Assembly (NCBI GenBank): GCA_021204905.1
Contig: JAJPYN010000007.1
Location: 108,121-172,120 of the forward strand
Direction of reading: 5' to 3'
From: Prevotella sp.
GTDB lineage: Bacteria; Bacteroidota; Bacteroidia; Bacteroidales; Bacteroidaceae
Length of the DNA stretch: 64,000 bases
How positions within the stretch are numbered: position 1 is the stretch's first letter; the number at the start of each line of letters is the position of its first letter. The notes below the pieces were generated by a model. The model did not search any database. It saw only the letters and a list, made by a program, of their open reading frames with translations, and was not told the DNA's origin. Of the stretch, positions 1 to 9,455 are shown one piece after another. The position numbers were made by a program, and so were the translations under genes.

Positions 1-372
1 CTGAACAAGCCGATGGGCACGGTACGCTTCGATAACGCCCTGTACCTCCCTCTGGATATTCGGTTTAACGCCACACTGTCAATTCGTTCGTCGGGCAACA
101 CGGAGAATTTGTATCTTAAAAACTGCACCACCATCGACCTGGGACTGTTCAAATCGTTCAAGAACGACACGTGGACCGTCGGACTGCAATGCAACGATAT
201 ATGCGGGAAGTGGCGGCGACCCACTATTGTCTACGACACGATGAGCACGACCGTGATAAAGAAGAAACTCGACACACGCGACCTGTCCCTCACCGTCTGC
301 TATAACCTCAACCGCAAGCCCTCGCGCTACGGAGGTACGGGCGCAGGCAACCGGGACAAAGGGAGGCTCTGA
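1..372 (+). CDS. C-terminal fragment of an outer-membrane beta-barrel protein (TonB-dependent receptor-like), truncated by window edge
   Basis: Frame 1 is open from base 1 (LNKPMGTVRFDNALYLPLDIRFNATLSIRSSG...DLSLTVCYNLN) with alternating amphipathic strands typical of an OM barrel C-terminus; stop at 370-372. Confidence 0.6.
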   Translation: MNKPMGTVRFDNALYLPLDIRFNATLSIRSSGNTENLYLKNCTTIDLGLFKSFKNDTWTVGLQCNDICGKWRRPTIVYDTMSTTVIKKKLDTRDLSLTVCYNLNRKPSRYGGTGAGNRDKGRL

Positions 373-438
373 GGGCATAGGGGCACGGCACAAGATAGTT
401 TTTACTCCGGAGAGTTATTGTTTCCGGATAAAAGTTTG

Positions 439-446
439 TACCTTTG
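439..446 (+). promoter_or_regulatory. Bacteroidota-type -7 box TACCTTTG upstream of etfB
   Basis: TACCTTTG matches the TAnnTTTG consensus; ATTG at 417-420 lies 18 nt upstream as a possible -33 element. Confidence 0.6.
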
Positions 447-491
447 CCCTCGAAATAATTATAAGACAAAGACTAAAAACAAAAGAAACAG

Positions 492-1373
492 ATGAGCTTA
501 AAAATTGTTGTTCTTGCCAAGCAGGTGCCCGACACGCGCAATGTCGGTCCGGATGCGATGACGCCGGAGGGTACTGTCAACCGCGCCGCCCTGCCTGCCG
601 TTTTCAACCCCGACGACCTGAACGCTCTCGAGCAGGCGCTTCGTCTGAAAGACCGGTTCGAAGGGAGCACTGTCTCTGTGGTTACGATGGGTTTGCCCAA
701 GTCCGCCGAGATCATACGCGAGTCGCTCTATCGCGGTGCCGACTGCGGGTATGTCATCACCGACCGTCCGCTCGGGGGTGCCGACACGCTTGCCACGAGC
801 TACACCCTTGCGCAAGCGATAAAGAAAATCGGCGGCTTCGACATCGTGCTATGCGGACGCCAGGCCATCGACGGCGACACGGCGCAGGTGGGTCCGCAAG
901 TGGCGGAGAAGCTCGGACTGACGCAGGTAACCTACGCCGAAGAGATCCTCTCCATCGACCCGGAAAAGAAGAAAATCGTCATCAAGCGCCATATCGACGG
1001 CGGCGTAGAGACGGTGGAAGCGCCGCTGCCCCTCGTGGTTACGGTCAACGGTAGCGCCGCCCCGTGCCGCCCGCGCAACGCCAAGCGCATGATGAAATAC
1101 AAGAGAGCCGTCGCCCCCGCAGAATGCAAACCCGAAGAGGCGGAGGCTTTGGCGGAACTGACAACGAAGAAGCCGTATCTGGCAATCACGCAGTGGGGCG
1201 CGGCCGACATCGACGCCGACCCGGAGCAGATAGGCAAGGCGGGCTCGCCCACCAATGTGAAGGCCGTGCAAAACATCGTCTTCAAAGCCAAAGAGAGCAA
1301 GACCCTCACAAGCTCCGATGCCGATGTGGAGAACGTTATAATCGAATTGTTGAACGAGAAAATTATCGGATAA
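492..1373 (+). CDS. etfB: Electron transfer flavoprotein beta subunit
   Basis: MSLKIVVLAKQVPDT..., GRQAIDGDTAQVGPQ motif; followed directly by etfA. Confidence 0.95.
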   Translation: MSLKIVVLAKQVPDTRNVGPDAMTPEGTVNRAALPAVFNPDDLNALEQALRLKDRFEGSTVSVVTMGLPKSAEIIRESLYRGADCGYVITDRPLGGADTLATSYTLAQAIKKIGGFDIVLCGRQAIDGDTAQVGPQVAEKLGLTQVTYAEEILSIDPEKKKIVIKRHIDGGVETVEAPLPLVVTVNGSAAPCRPRNAKRMMKYKRAVAPAECKPEEAEALAELTTKKPYLAITQWGAADIDADPEQIGKAGSPTNVKAVQNIVFKAKESKTLTSSDADVENVIIELLNEKIIG

Positions 1374-1376
1374 GCG

Positions 1377-2414
1377 ATGAATAATGTATTTGTATATTGC
1401 GAGATAGAAGGCACTACTATAAAAGATGTGTCGTTGGAACTGCTCACCAAAGGCCGCAAGCTCGCCGACAAACTGGGCGTACAGCTCGAATGTATCATCG
1501 CGGGCAGCGGGCTCGACGGCGTGGAGAAGCAAGTGAGCAAATACGGCGTGGACAAAGTGCATATCTTCGATGCGCCGGGCCTCTTCCCTTACACCTCCAA
1601 CCCCCATACCGCACTCGTGGTGAACCTGTTTAAGGAAGAGAAGCCGCAGATATGTCTGATGGGAGCCACGGTCATTGGGCGCGACCTCGGACCGCGTGTC
1701 AGCTCCTCGCTCCACAGCGGTTTGACGGCAGACTGCACCGAGCTTGAGATAGGCAGCTTCGACATGAAGAAGAACATCGGCGGAGAGATAAAGGACGTAC
1801 ATTATGACAACCAGCTCTATCAGATCCGCCCCGCATTCGGAGGTAACATCATCGCCACCATCGTCAACCCCGACCACAGACCGCAGATGGCCACCGTCCG
1901 CGAGGGCGTGATGAAGCGCGAAGTGAAAGACGAGGCATACAAGAGCGAAGTGATAAAGCACGACGTGGCGAAATACGTGCCCGAAACGGAATACGTTGTG
2001 CGCGTTTTAGACCGTCACGTGGAAGCCGCTAAGCACAACCTCAAAGGCGCAGCAATAGTAGTCTCAGGAGGCTACGGCGTGGGCTCGAAAGAGGGCTTCG
2101 ACGCGCTGTTCGACCTCGCCAAAGAGCTGCACGCCGAGGTGGGTGCGTCCCGCGCGGCAGTCGATGCGGGCTTCGTCGACCACGACCGGCAGATAGGACA
2201 GACGGGCGTAACGGTGCGCCCCAAGGTGTATTTCGCCTTCGGCATATCCGGACAGATACAGCATATAGCGGGCATGCAGGAGAGCGGCATCATCGTCTCG
2301 GTCAACACCGACCCCGACGCGCCGATTAACCGCATTGCCGACTACGTGATTATCGGCTCCGTAGAAGACGTTGTGCCCAAGATGATAAAATATTACAAGA
2401 AGAACAGCAAGTAA
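1377..2414 (+). CDS. etfA: Electron transfer flavoprotein alpha subunit
   Basis: C-terminal FAD domain GASRAAVDAGFVDHDRQIGQTGVTVRPKVYFAFGISGQIQH; 3 nt after etfB. Confidence 0.95.
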   Translation: MNNVFVYCEIEGTTIKDVSLELLTKGRKLADKLGVQLECIIAGSGLDGVEKQVSKYGVDKVHIFDAPGLFPYTSNPHTALVVNLFKEEKPQICLMGATVIGRDLGPRVSSSLHSGLTADCTELEIGSFDMKKNIGGEIKDVHYDNQLYQIRPAFGGNIIATIVNPDHRPQMATVREGVMKREVKDEAYKSEVIKHDVAKYVPETEYVVRVLDRHVEAAKHNLKGAAIVVSGGYGVGSKEGFDALFDLAKELHAEVGASRAAVDAGFVDHDRQIGQTGVTVRPKVYFAFGISGQIQHIAGMQESGIIVSVNTDPDAPINRIADYVIIGSVEDVVPKMIKYYKKNSK

Positions 2415-2423
2415 CAAACGATT

Positions 2424-4130
2424 ATGGCAAATTTCTATACAGACAACCCCGAGATAAAGTTCTACCTCTCCCATCCTTTGATGCGCCGCATCGTGGAACT
2501 CAAAGAGCGCGGATACGCCGACAAAGACACTTACGACTACGCTCCCGAGAACTTTGAAGACGCCATCGACAACTACGACCGCGTGCTCGAACTCGCGGGC
2601 GACATCAGCGCGAACATCGTGGCGCAAAACGCAGAAGACGTCGACGCCGAAGGACCGCACCACGAAGGCGGACGGGTCCACTACGCGTCAAAGACCTACG
2701 AGAACCTCGACGCCACAGTAAAGGCGGGGCTAAACGGCGTAACGATGCCGCGGCGCTACGGAGGACTCAACTTCCCCTCCGTGCCCTATTCCGCCATCAA
2801 CGAGATCATCGCCACAGCCGACGCGGGATTCGAGAATATCTGGTCGCTGCAAGATTGTATCGAGACTTTATACGAGTTCGGCGACGAGGACCAACGCCAA
2901 CGCTTCGTGCCGCGTGTATGCAAAGGTGCGACGATGTCGATGGACCTCACAGAGCCCGATGCGGGAAGCGACTTGCAAAGCGTCATGCTCAAAGCCACGT
3001 TCGACGAGGCGAACAACTGCTGGCGCCTCAACGGTTGCAAACGGTTCATCACCAACGGCGACTCCGACATCCACCTTGTTCTTGCCCGGTCTGAAGAGGG
3101 CACGCGCGATGGACGCGGCCTGTCGATGTTCATCTACGACAAACGCGACGGAGGGGTCGACGTGCGGCGAATAGAGAACAAACTCGGCATCCACGGCTCG
3201 CCCACATGCGAATTAGTATATAAGAACGCGCGGGCGGAACTGTGCGGCAGCCGCAAGCTCGGACTGATAAAATACGTCATGGCGCTTATGAACGGCGCAC
3301 GTCTCGGCATAGCGGCACAGTCGGTAGGCATCTCCCAAGCGGCATACAACGAGGCGCTTACATACGCTAAATCACGCCGGCAGTTCGGCAAAGAGATAAT
3401 CAATTTCCCCGCAGTCTACGAGATGCTCTCCGTAATGAAAGCGCGCCTCGCAGCAGGACGCTCCATCCTCTACGCCACAAGCCGCTACGTCGACATCTAC
3501 AAAGCCCTCGAAGACATTGCACGCGAGCGCAAGCTCACGCCCGAGGAGCGGCAAGAATGCAAGGAATACTCGCGCTTGGCAGATGCCTTCACCCCCTTAG
3601 CAAAAGGGATGAACTCCGAGTACGCCAACCAAAACGCATACGACGGCATACAGATACACGGCGGCTCGGGATTCATGCTCGAATACCCCTGCCAACGCCT
3701 CTATCGCGACGCACGCATCACATCCATCTACGAGGGCACGACGCAGCTGCAGACCGTCGCAGCCATTCGCTATGTCACCAACGGTTTCTACGGGCAGATC
3801 ATAGCCAAGATGCAGGAAGAGGAAACATCGTCCGAACTCATACCCCTGCGCACCACCGCAAAGGAAATGGCGGAGAAATATAATGAATGTGTGGAAAAGG
3901 TAGTAGCCGCGCAAGACGATGAGTACAAAGACCTCTGCGCGCGACACCTCTACGAAATGGCGGCAACAATCATCATGACCAACCTCCTCATCGACGACGC
4001 CACACGCAGCCCCGAACTCTTCGCACCCTCCGCACGCGTCTACACACGATATGCCGCAGCGGAAATAATGAAGCACAGTCACTTCATCCTCTCGTCATCG
4101 GTTGATGTTTTAGCCGACTACCGCAAGTGA
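2424..4130 (+). CDS. Acyl-CoA dehydrogenase family protein
   Basis: ACAD motifs MDLTEPDAGSDLQSV, RRQFGKEIINFPAVYEML, QIHGGSGFMLEYPCQRLYRDARITSIYEGTTQLQ. Confidence 0.93.
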   Translation: MANFYTDNPEIKFYLSHPLMRRIVELKERGYADKDTYDYAPENFEDAIDNYDRVLELAGDISANIVAQNAEDVDAEGPHHEGGRVHYASKTYENLDATVKAGLNGVTMPRRYGGLNFPSVPYSAINEIIATADAGFENIWSLQDCIETLYEFGDEDQRQRFVPRVCKGATMSMDLTEPDAGSDLQSVMLKATFDEANNCWRLNGCKRFITNGDSDIHLVLARSEEGTRDGRGLSMFIYDKRDGGVDVRRIENKLGIHGSPTCELVYKNARAELCGSRKLGLIKYVMALMNGARLGIAAQSVGISQAAYNEALTYAKSRRQFGKEIINFPAVYEMLSVMKARLAAGRSILYATSRYVDIYKALEDIARERKLTPEERQECKEYSRLADAFTPLAKGMNSEYANQNAYDGIQIHGGSGFMLEYPCQRLYRDARITSIYEGTTQLQTVAAIRYVTNGFYGQIIAKMQEEETSSELIPLRTTAKEMAEKYNECVEKVVAAQDDEYKDLCARHLYEMAATIIMTNLLIDDATRSPELFAPSARVYTRYAAAEIMKHSHFILSSSVDVLADYRK

Positions 4131-4179
4131 GCCGGGTGCTTGATTAATAAGCCGGGCACTTACTTTTAAACAAATATTC

Positions 4180-4225
4180 AACCGCCATGGCAATCGTGAA
4201 ACAATCGGTTGCCGCGGCGGTTTTT
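4180..4225 (+). terminator. Rho-independent terminator after the etf-ACAD operon
   Basis: AACCGCCATGGCAATCG (4180-4196) pairs with CGGTTGCCGCGGCGGTT (4206-4222) with a few G-U pairs, followed by TTTT. Confidence 0.85.
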
Positions 4226-4267
4226 AGTTTGTGGTATTTTGACCGTAAAGGCTAATGGCAAAAGGTC

Positions 4268-5140
4268 TCACCCGACGATCTTGGTTTTATGGTAGTTATT
4301 TCGGAACTCGGTGGGCGTGCACCCCTTTTTCTTTCGGAAGATGCGGTTGAAGTAGGAGATGTTGTTAAATCCTGAGGTGTAGCATATCTCGAGGACGGTC
4401 ATTGAGCTGTCGGCCAGCTTTCGTGCGGCATACCCGAGTCGCGTGTCGATGATGTATTCGGAGATGTTCTTGTGGGTGTGCAGTTTGAAGAAGCGGCTGA
4501 ACGCGGAGGGTGTCATGCCCGCTTGCGAGGCGATGTCGGCAAGGCGTATGTCGTCCTTGAAATGTTCGGCCACATAGTCGGTGATCTTCTGTATGCGTCG
4601 GTTGTCGTTGGAGGTGTCTGCCCCGGCGAAGGCGCTGCTGGCCAGTTGGCGGTAGGAAGTCTTCGACAGCTCATAGAGTATCTCGAATAGTCCCGTCATC
4701 CGGTAGAAGCTGTCGGTGAGGGTCAGGAGCGTTTTTATCCGCCCGAAGGAGAGCATGATGGCTTCCATCGAGAAGGCTATGCCCGTTTCGGAGTCTTTGA
4801 GCATGTTCCTGATGCTTGCCATGGCTGCTTTCTCGATGAGCGGACCGGCAAAGATGTCGTCGGCAAACTGTATGGTGATCTCGTAGATGTCGGCAGAGCG
4901 GCATTGGTATTGCTTCCATTCGTGCTCGATGCCCCCGCCGAGCAGGCAGAGGTCGTAGTCGCCAAGCACCTCGAGCGAGTCGCCCACCGTGCGTCTGACG
5001 CCCCGGCAGTTGGCCACGAAATTGAGCTCATACTCGATGTGGCGGTGGAGCGGGTATGTGAAACTCGTCTTGTGGCGCTCGGCAATATAGAAGCAGTCCC
5101 CGCGCTGAAGGGGCGCCACCTCGGTTACTATCTTTGACAT
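4268..5140 (-). CDS. AraC-family transcriptional regulator with N-terminal cupin-like sensor domain
   Basis: C-terminal double HTH: DIRLADIASQAGMTPSAFSRFFKLHTHKNISEYI...MTVLEICYTSGFNNISYFNRIFRKKKGCTPTEFRN. Confidence 0.92.
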   Translation of the reverse strand: MSKIVTEVAPLQRGDCFYIAERHKTSFTYPLHRHIEYELNFVANCRGVRRTVGDSLEVLGDYDLCLLGGGIEHEWKQYQCRSADIYEITIQFADDIFAGPLIEKAAMASIRNMLKDSETGIAFSMEAIMLSFGRIKTLLTLTDSFYRMTGLFEILYELSKTSYRQLASSAFAGADTSNDNRRIQKITDYVAEHFKDDIRLADIASQAGMTPSAFSRFFKLHTHKNISEYIIDTRLGYAARKLADSSMTVLEICYTSGFNNISYFNRIFRKKKGCTPTEFRNNYHKTKIVG

Positions 5141-5165
5141 GATAAAGTTTTGATGTTACCATCGG

Positions 5166-5173
5166 CAAAGCTA
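5166..5173 (-). promoter_or_regulatory. Putative -7 box of the AraC gene (TAGCTTTG on minus strand)
   Basis: CAAAGCTA on + strand; TTTG (minus) 22 nt upstream, 5196-5199. Confidence 0.45.
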
Positions 5174-5240
5174 CGCGAAAACATTGAATTTACTACAAAG
5201 AAATGCAAAAAAAGTATCATATCACCTTGCGCGAAAAGGT

Positions 5241-5248
5241 TAACTTTG
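5241..5248 (+). promoter_or_regulatory. Putative -7 box TAACTTTG for the PUL1 acetylesterase/GH94 unit
   Basis: Matches TAnnTTTG, 19 nt before ATG at 5267; no recognisable -33 box, divergent from AraC. Confidence 0.5.
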
Positions 5249-5266
5249 CCGAAAACCATTACTGCT

Positions 5267-6775
5267 ATGAAACGATTATTTTTATTTTTTGCAAGTGTTT
5301 TGGCGTGCATGCCGGTTTTTTCTCTGACTATGCCGCAGGTGTTTTCAGACAATATGATGCTCCAGCAGCAGACTAATGCGCGGCTGTGGGGTTGGGCTGA
5401 GAAGGGCTCTCAGGTGTCGGTCTCCACAAGTTGGGACGGCAAGGAATATAAGGCGACGGCGGACAAGACGGACGGGCGCTGGGAGGTGCTTGTTGCCACG
5501 CCGGAAGCTTCTTACGAGACGTACACCCTGACGATAAAGGGCGACGGCGAAGAGATTGTGATAAATAATGTGCTTGTCGGCGAGGTGTGGTTCTGCTCGG
5601 GACAGTCGAACATGGAGATGCCGCTCAGAGGCTTCTGGAACTGCCCCGTCGAGGGCGCTAACGAGGCTATTGCTGGTGCGGGACAATACCGCAAAGCCAT
5701 CCGTGTGGCCACCATCCCGAAGACGCGTGCCGAAGAGCCGCAGAGCGATGTAACGTGCGCGTGGAAAATATGCGAGCCCGCCAATGCTCCGGAGTTCTCC
5801 GCCGCGGGATATTTCTTCGCGCGGACGCTGACCGACCTGCTCGATGTCCCCGTGGGCATCATCAACTGCTCGTGGGGCGGCAGCGCCGTGGAGGGATGGA
5901 TGCCGAAAGAGATTCTGCTGACCTACCCCGACGGGCTCGTGCCGATGGACGACTACGACTACCACGAGAAGATGGTGATGTACAACGGCATGCTCTATCC
6001 GCTGGCCGGATATACCATAAAGGGGTTCCTCTGGAATCAGGGCGAGAGTAATGTCGGGCAACCGGAGGAATATATCGAGCGGTTCTCCGCAATGATACGC
6101 CATTGGCGCACGATCTGGCGTCAGGGCGATGACAAGCTGCCCGTTTACAGCGTGGAGATGCCGCCATACGCTTACGGCGACGGCCCGGACGGCTCCACAG
6201 GTCCGGAGTTCCGCATCGCCCAGCATAAGATAACGAAAGTTTTGGAGAACAGCGGTTGCGTCGCCACGTCGGATCTCATCTACCCCTACGAGACCAACCA
6301 GGTGCACGGTTGCCGCAAGCTTGAGATCGGCAGGCGACTGGCTTATATGGCCGCCACACGCGACTACGGCATCGAGGGTATCGCCGCCGAAGCGCCTGAA
6401 TTTGAATATATGACCGTCAGCTCGTCCTCCGACGGAGATAACGTTATTGCCGGTACATCCGTGGCCGAGCCGAAGACCGGCGGAGAAGTGTTGCAGCTCT
6501 ATTTCACGAACGGCGAGGAGGGCTTCGACAAGATAGAGAATATCGAGAACTTCGAGGCGCAAGACTCCGAGGGCAATTGGCACCCCGCCACCGTCTGGGC
6601 CTCGTCGGCGTGGGAGAATGTCCCCCGGCAAGGCGGCTTCCTGAAACTCATCTGCCCCGAGGCGGACAAGATCACCGCCGTCCGCTACCTCTACCGCAAT
6701 TTCCTGCCCGGACGGCTCCACAACCTCCGCGGGCTGCCCGTCGTGCCTTTCGTCGCCGAGGTGCCGGGGGAGTGA
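5267..6775 (+). CDS. Secreted SGNH-type sialate O-acetylesterase-like carbohydrate esterase
   Basis: Signal peptide MKRLFLFFASVLACMPVFS; SGQSNMEMPL, GIINCSWGGSAVEGWM, WNQGESNV. The listed ORF start (5150) is probably too far upstream. Confidence 0.85.
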   Translation: MKRLFLFFASVLACMPVFSLTMPQVFSDNMMLQQQTNARLWGWAEKGSQVSVSTSWDGKEYKATADKTDGRWEVLVATPEASYETYTLTIKGDGEEIVINNVLVGEVWFCSGQSNMEMPLRGFWNCPVEGANEAIAGAGQYRKAIRVATIPKTRAEEPQSDVTCAWKICEPANAPEFSAAGYFFARTLTDLLDVPVGIINCSWGGSAVEGWMPKEILLTYPDGLVPMDDYDYHEKMVMYNGMLYPLAGYTIKGFLWNQGESNVGQPEEYIERFSAMIRHWRTIWRQGDDKLPVYSVEMPPYAYGDGPDGSTGPEFRIAQHKITKVLENSGCVATSDLIYPYETNQVHGCRKLEIGRRLAYMAATRDYGIEGIAAEAPEFEYMTVSSSSDGDNVIAGTSVAEPKTGGEVLQLYFTNGEEGFDKIENIENFEAQDSEGNWHPATVWASSAWENVPRQGGFLKLICPEADKITAVRYLYRNFLPGRLHNLRGLPVVPFVAEVPGE

Positions 6776-6823
6776 GACAATATACTGTCGAGCATTGTTT
6801 AATAATAGAGAATTAAATCGGAT

Positions 6824-9316
6824 ATGGAACAAAAGACTTACGGACATTTCGACGACGCTGCCCGCGAATATGTCATCACGGACCCGGCCACTCCCTTTCC
6901 TTGGATCAACTATCTGGGCAACAAGGATTTCTTCGGACTGATCAGCAACACGGCGGGCGGATATAATTTCTACCGCGACGCCAAATTCCGCCGCATCACG
7001 CGCTATCGTTACAACAATGTGCCGATGGACAACGGCGGACGCTATTTTTATATTTACGATGGCGGGACGGTGTGGAACCCCGGTTGGAAGCCCTGCAAGA
7101 CGCCGCTCGACTTCTACGAGTGCCGCCACGGGATGAACTATACGCGCATCACGGGCTGCAAGAACGGCGTGCGTGCGAGCGTGCTGTTCTTCGTGCCCCT
7201 CGACACATGGGCGGAGGTGCAGAAAGTGACGCTGACGAATCTTAGCGGCGCGACGAAGCGCCTGAAACTGTTCTCTTTCGCGGAGTGGTGCATGTGGAAC
7301 GCGGCCACCGATATGGAGAATTTCCAGCGCAACTTCTCTACGGGGGAGGTGGAGATCGACGGCAGCGTCATCTATCACAAGACGGAATATAAGGAGCGCC
7401 GCAACCATTATGCTTACTACTCGGTCAACGTGCCCGTGAGCGGCTACGACACCGACCGCGAGAGCTTCGTAGGGCTGTACAACGGCTTCGACGCGCCGCA
7501 GTGCGTTATGGCGGGCAAGCCTTCTAATTCCTTGGCTCACGGCTGGAGTCCTATCGCGTCGCACTGTATCGACGTGGAGCTTCGTGCGGGAGAGAGCAAG
7601 GATTTCGTGTTCCTGCTGGGCTATGTGGAGAACTCTCAGGAGGAGAAGTTTTCCAAAGAGGATATCGAACGCAAACGGCGCGGCGAGCTCATCTCTTCGC
7701 AGGCAAGCGACGTTACGCTTGTCAACAAGACGAAAGCGCGGCGGGTGATAGAGCGTTTCGCCACGACTGAGGCGGTTGACAAGGCATTCGGTGAGTTGCG
7801 GGCAATGTGGGACGACCTGCTGGGCAAGTTCTCTCTGACGAGCGGCGACGACCGTCTGAACCGCATGGTGAATATCTGGAACCAGTATCAGTGCATGATC
7901 ACGTTCAACTTCTCGCGCTCGGCCAGTTTCTTCGAGAGCGGCATAGGGCGCGGCATGGGCTTCCGCGACTCCAATCAGGACCTTGTCGGCTTCGTCCATC
8001 AGGTGCCCGGGCGCGCACGTGAGCGCATCATCGACATCGCAAGCACACAGTTTCCAGACGGCGGGTGCTACCACCAGTACCAGCCCCTGACCAAGCGCGG
8101 TAACAACGACATCGGCGGGGGCTTCAACGACGACCCGATGTGGCTCATCTTCGGTACTGTGGCATACGTCAAAGAGACGGGCGACTTCTCTATCCTCGAC
8201 GAGCAGGTGCCGTGGGACAACGAGGCGGGCACGGAGGTGAGCCTTATGGAGCATCTCAGGATTTCGTTCAACCACGTTACGGACAACCTCGGTCCGCACG
8301 GCTTGCCGCTGATAGGGCGTGCCGACTGGAACGACTGTCTCAACCTGAACTGCTTCTCGTGGGATCCCAACGAGAGTTTCCAGACGACGGAGAACAAGAC
8401 GGAAGGGTCGAAGGCCGAATCGCTGATGATTGCCGGACTGTTCGTCTTCTGCGGCAACGAATATGCCGGGCTGTGCGACAGGACGGGCGATAAGGAAGAG
8501 GCGTCGCGCGCACGCGCAAAGGTGAGCGAGATGGTTGACGCGGTGAAGCGTTACGGCTGGGACGGGGAGTGGTTCCTCCGCGCCTACGACTACTACGGCA
8601 ATAAGATCGGTTCGAAGGAGAACGCCGAGGGCAAGATTTTCATCGAGAGCCAGGGCTGGTGCACGATGGCGGGCATAGGGCTCGGCGACGGCATGGTTGC
8701 CAAGGCTCTCGATGCCGTGAAGAAATATATGGACTCGGAGCATGGCATAGTGCTCAACACACCCGCTTTCACCACTTACCACGTCGAGATGGGCGAGATC
8801 TCTTCGTACCCCGCGGGCTACAAGGAGAATGCCGGCATCTTCTGCCACAACAACCCGTGGGTGATCATCGGCGAGACGGTGGCGGGAAGGGGCAACGACG
8901 CGTGGGACCACTACACAAAGATCTGTCCGGCGTGGATCAAGGACCAGCGGTTGCACAAGGTGGAGCCCTACGTCTATTCGCAGATGGTGGCGGGCAAAGA
9001 CGCTGCCGTGCCGGGCGAAGGGAAGAACTCGTGGCTCACGGGTACCGCGGCGTGGAACTGGCTGACCATCACGCAATATATCCTCGGCATCAAACCGACT
9101 TACGACGGTCTCGAGATTGACCCGTGCCTGCCCGCGACGTTGAAGGAATACTCAATTGTCAGACGCTTCCGCGACGGCATCTTCAACATCAAGGTGTCGA
9201 ACCCGAAAGGCCTCGAGAAGGGCAAGGTGTCGATGACGATCGACGGCAAGGCCGCCCCGGGTAACATCATCCCTTGCACTAACGGCGAACACAATGTTGA
9301 GATTGTGATCGGTTAA
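6824..9316 (+). CDS. GH94 cellobiose phosphorylase-like glycoside phosphorylase
   Basis: Resembles cellobiose phosphorylases: [71 protein letters not shown]; no signal peptide. Confidence 0.88.
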   Translation: MEQKTYGHFDDAAREYVITDPATPFPWINYLGNKDFFGLISNTAGGYNFYRDAKFRRITRYRYNNVPMDNGGRYFYIYDGGTVWNPGWKPCKTPLDFYECRHGMNYTRITGCKNGVRASVLFFVPLDTWAEVQKVTLTNLSGATKRLKLFSFAEWCMWNAATDMENFQRNFSTGEVEIDGSVIYHKTEYKERRNHYAYYSVNVPVSGYDTDRESFVGLYNGFDAPQCVMAGKPSNSLAHGWSPIASHCIDVELRAGESKDFVFLLGYVENSQEEKFSKEDIERKRRGELISSQASDVTLVNKTKARRVIERFATTEAVDKAFGELRAMWDDLLGKFSLTSGDDRLNRMVNIWNQYQCMITFNFSRSASFFESGIGRGMGFRDSNQDLVGFVHQVPGRARERIIDIASTQFPDGGCYHQYQPLTKRGNNDIGGGFNDDPMWLIFGTVAYVKETGDFSILDEQVPWDNEAGTEVSLMEHLRISFNHVTDNLGPHGLPLIGRADWNDCLNLNCFSWDPNESFQTTENKTEGSKAESLMIAGLFVFCGNEYAGLCDRTGDKEEASRARAKVSEMVDAVKRYGWDGEWFLRAYDYYGNKIGSKENAEGKIFIESQGWCTMAGIGLGDGMVAKALDAVKKYMDSEHGIVLNTPAFTTYHVEMGEISSYPAGYKENAGIFCHNNPWVIIGETVAGRGNDAWDHYTKICPAWIKDQRLHKVEPYVYSQMVAGKDAAVPGEGKNSWLTGTAAWNWLTITQYILGIKPTYDGLEIDPCLPATLKEYSIVRRFRDGIFNIKVSNPKGLEKGKVSMTIDGKAAPGNIIPCTNGEHNVEIVIG

Positions 9317-9455
9317 TGTCAAGATAGTACTATGCATTTGTAAAAATAATGCAAGCGGCGATTATGAAAAAGTATTAATTTCGCAACCGAAGCTATTTAT
9401 AATTTTATAAAAGAGTGTAAATCAATTAAAAACCTACATTTCAAAAGCCATCAGA

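Noticed and set aside
5150-5266. N-terminal extension of the acetylesterase ORF (MMLPSAKLRENIEF...)
   Set aside because: Overlaps the divergent promoter region and would bury the clear signal peptide starting at 5267.
5345-9076. 1243-aa minus-strand ORF antisense to the acetylesterase and GH94 genes
   Set aside because: Composition is R/H/V/A-rich with no family motifs; strong sense-strand homologs explain it as a GC-bias shadow ORF.
9334-9352. GCATT...AATGC hairpin upstream of SusC (PUL1)
   Set aside because: Only a 5-bp AT-rich stem; too weak to call a terminator or RNA element.
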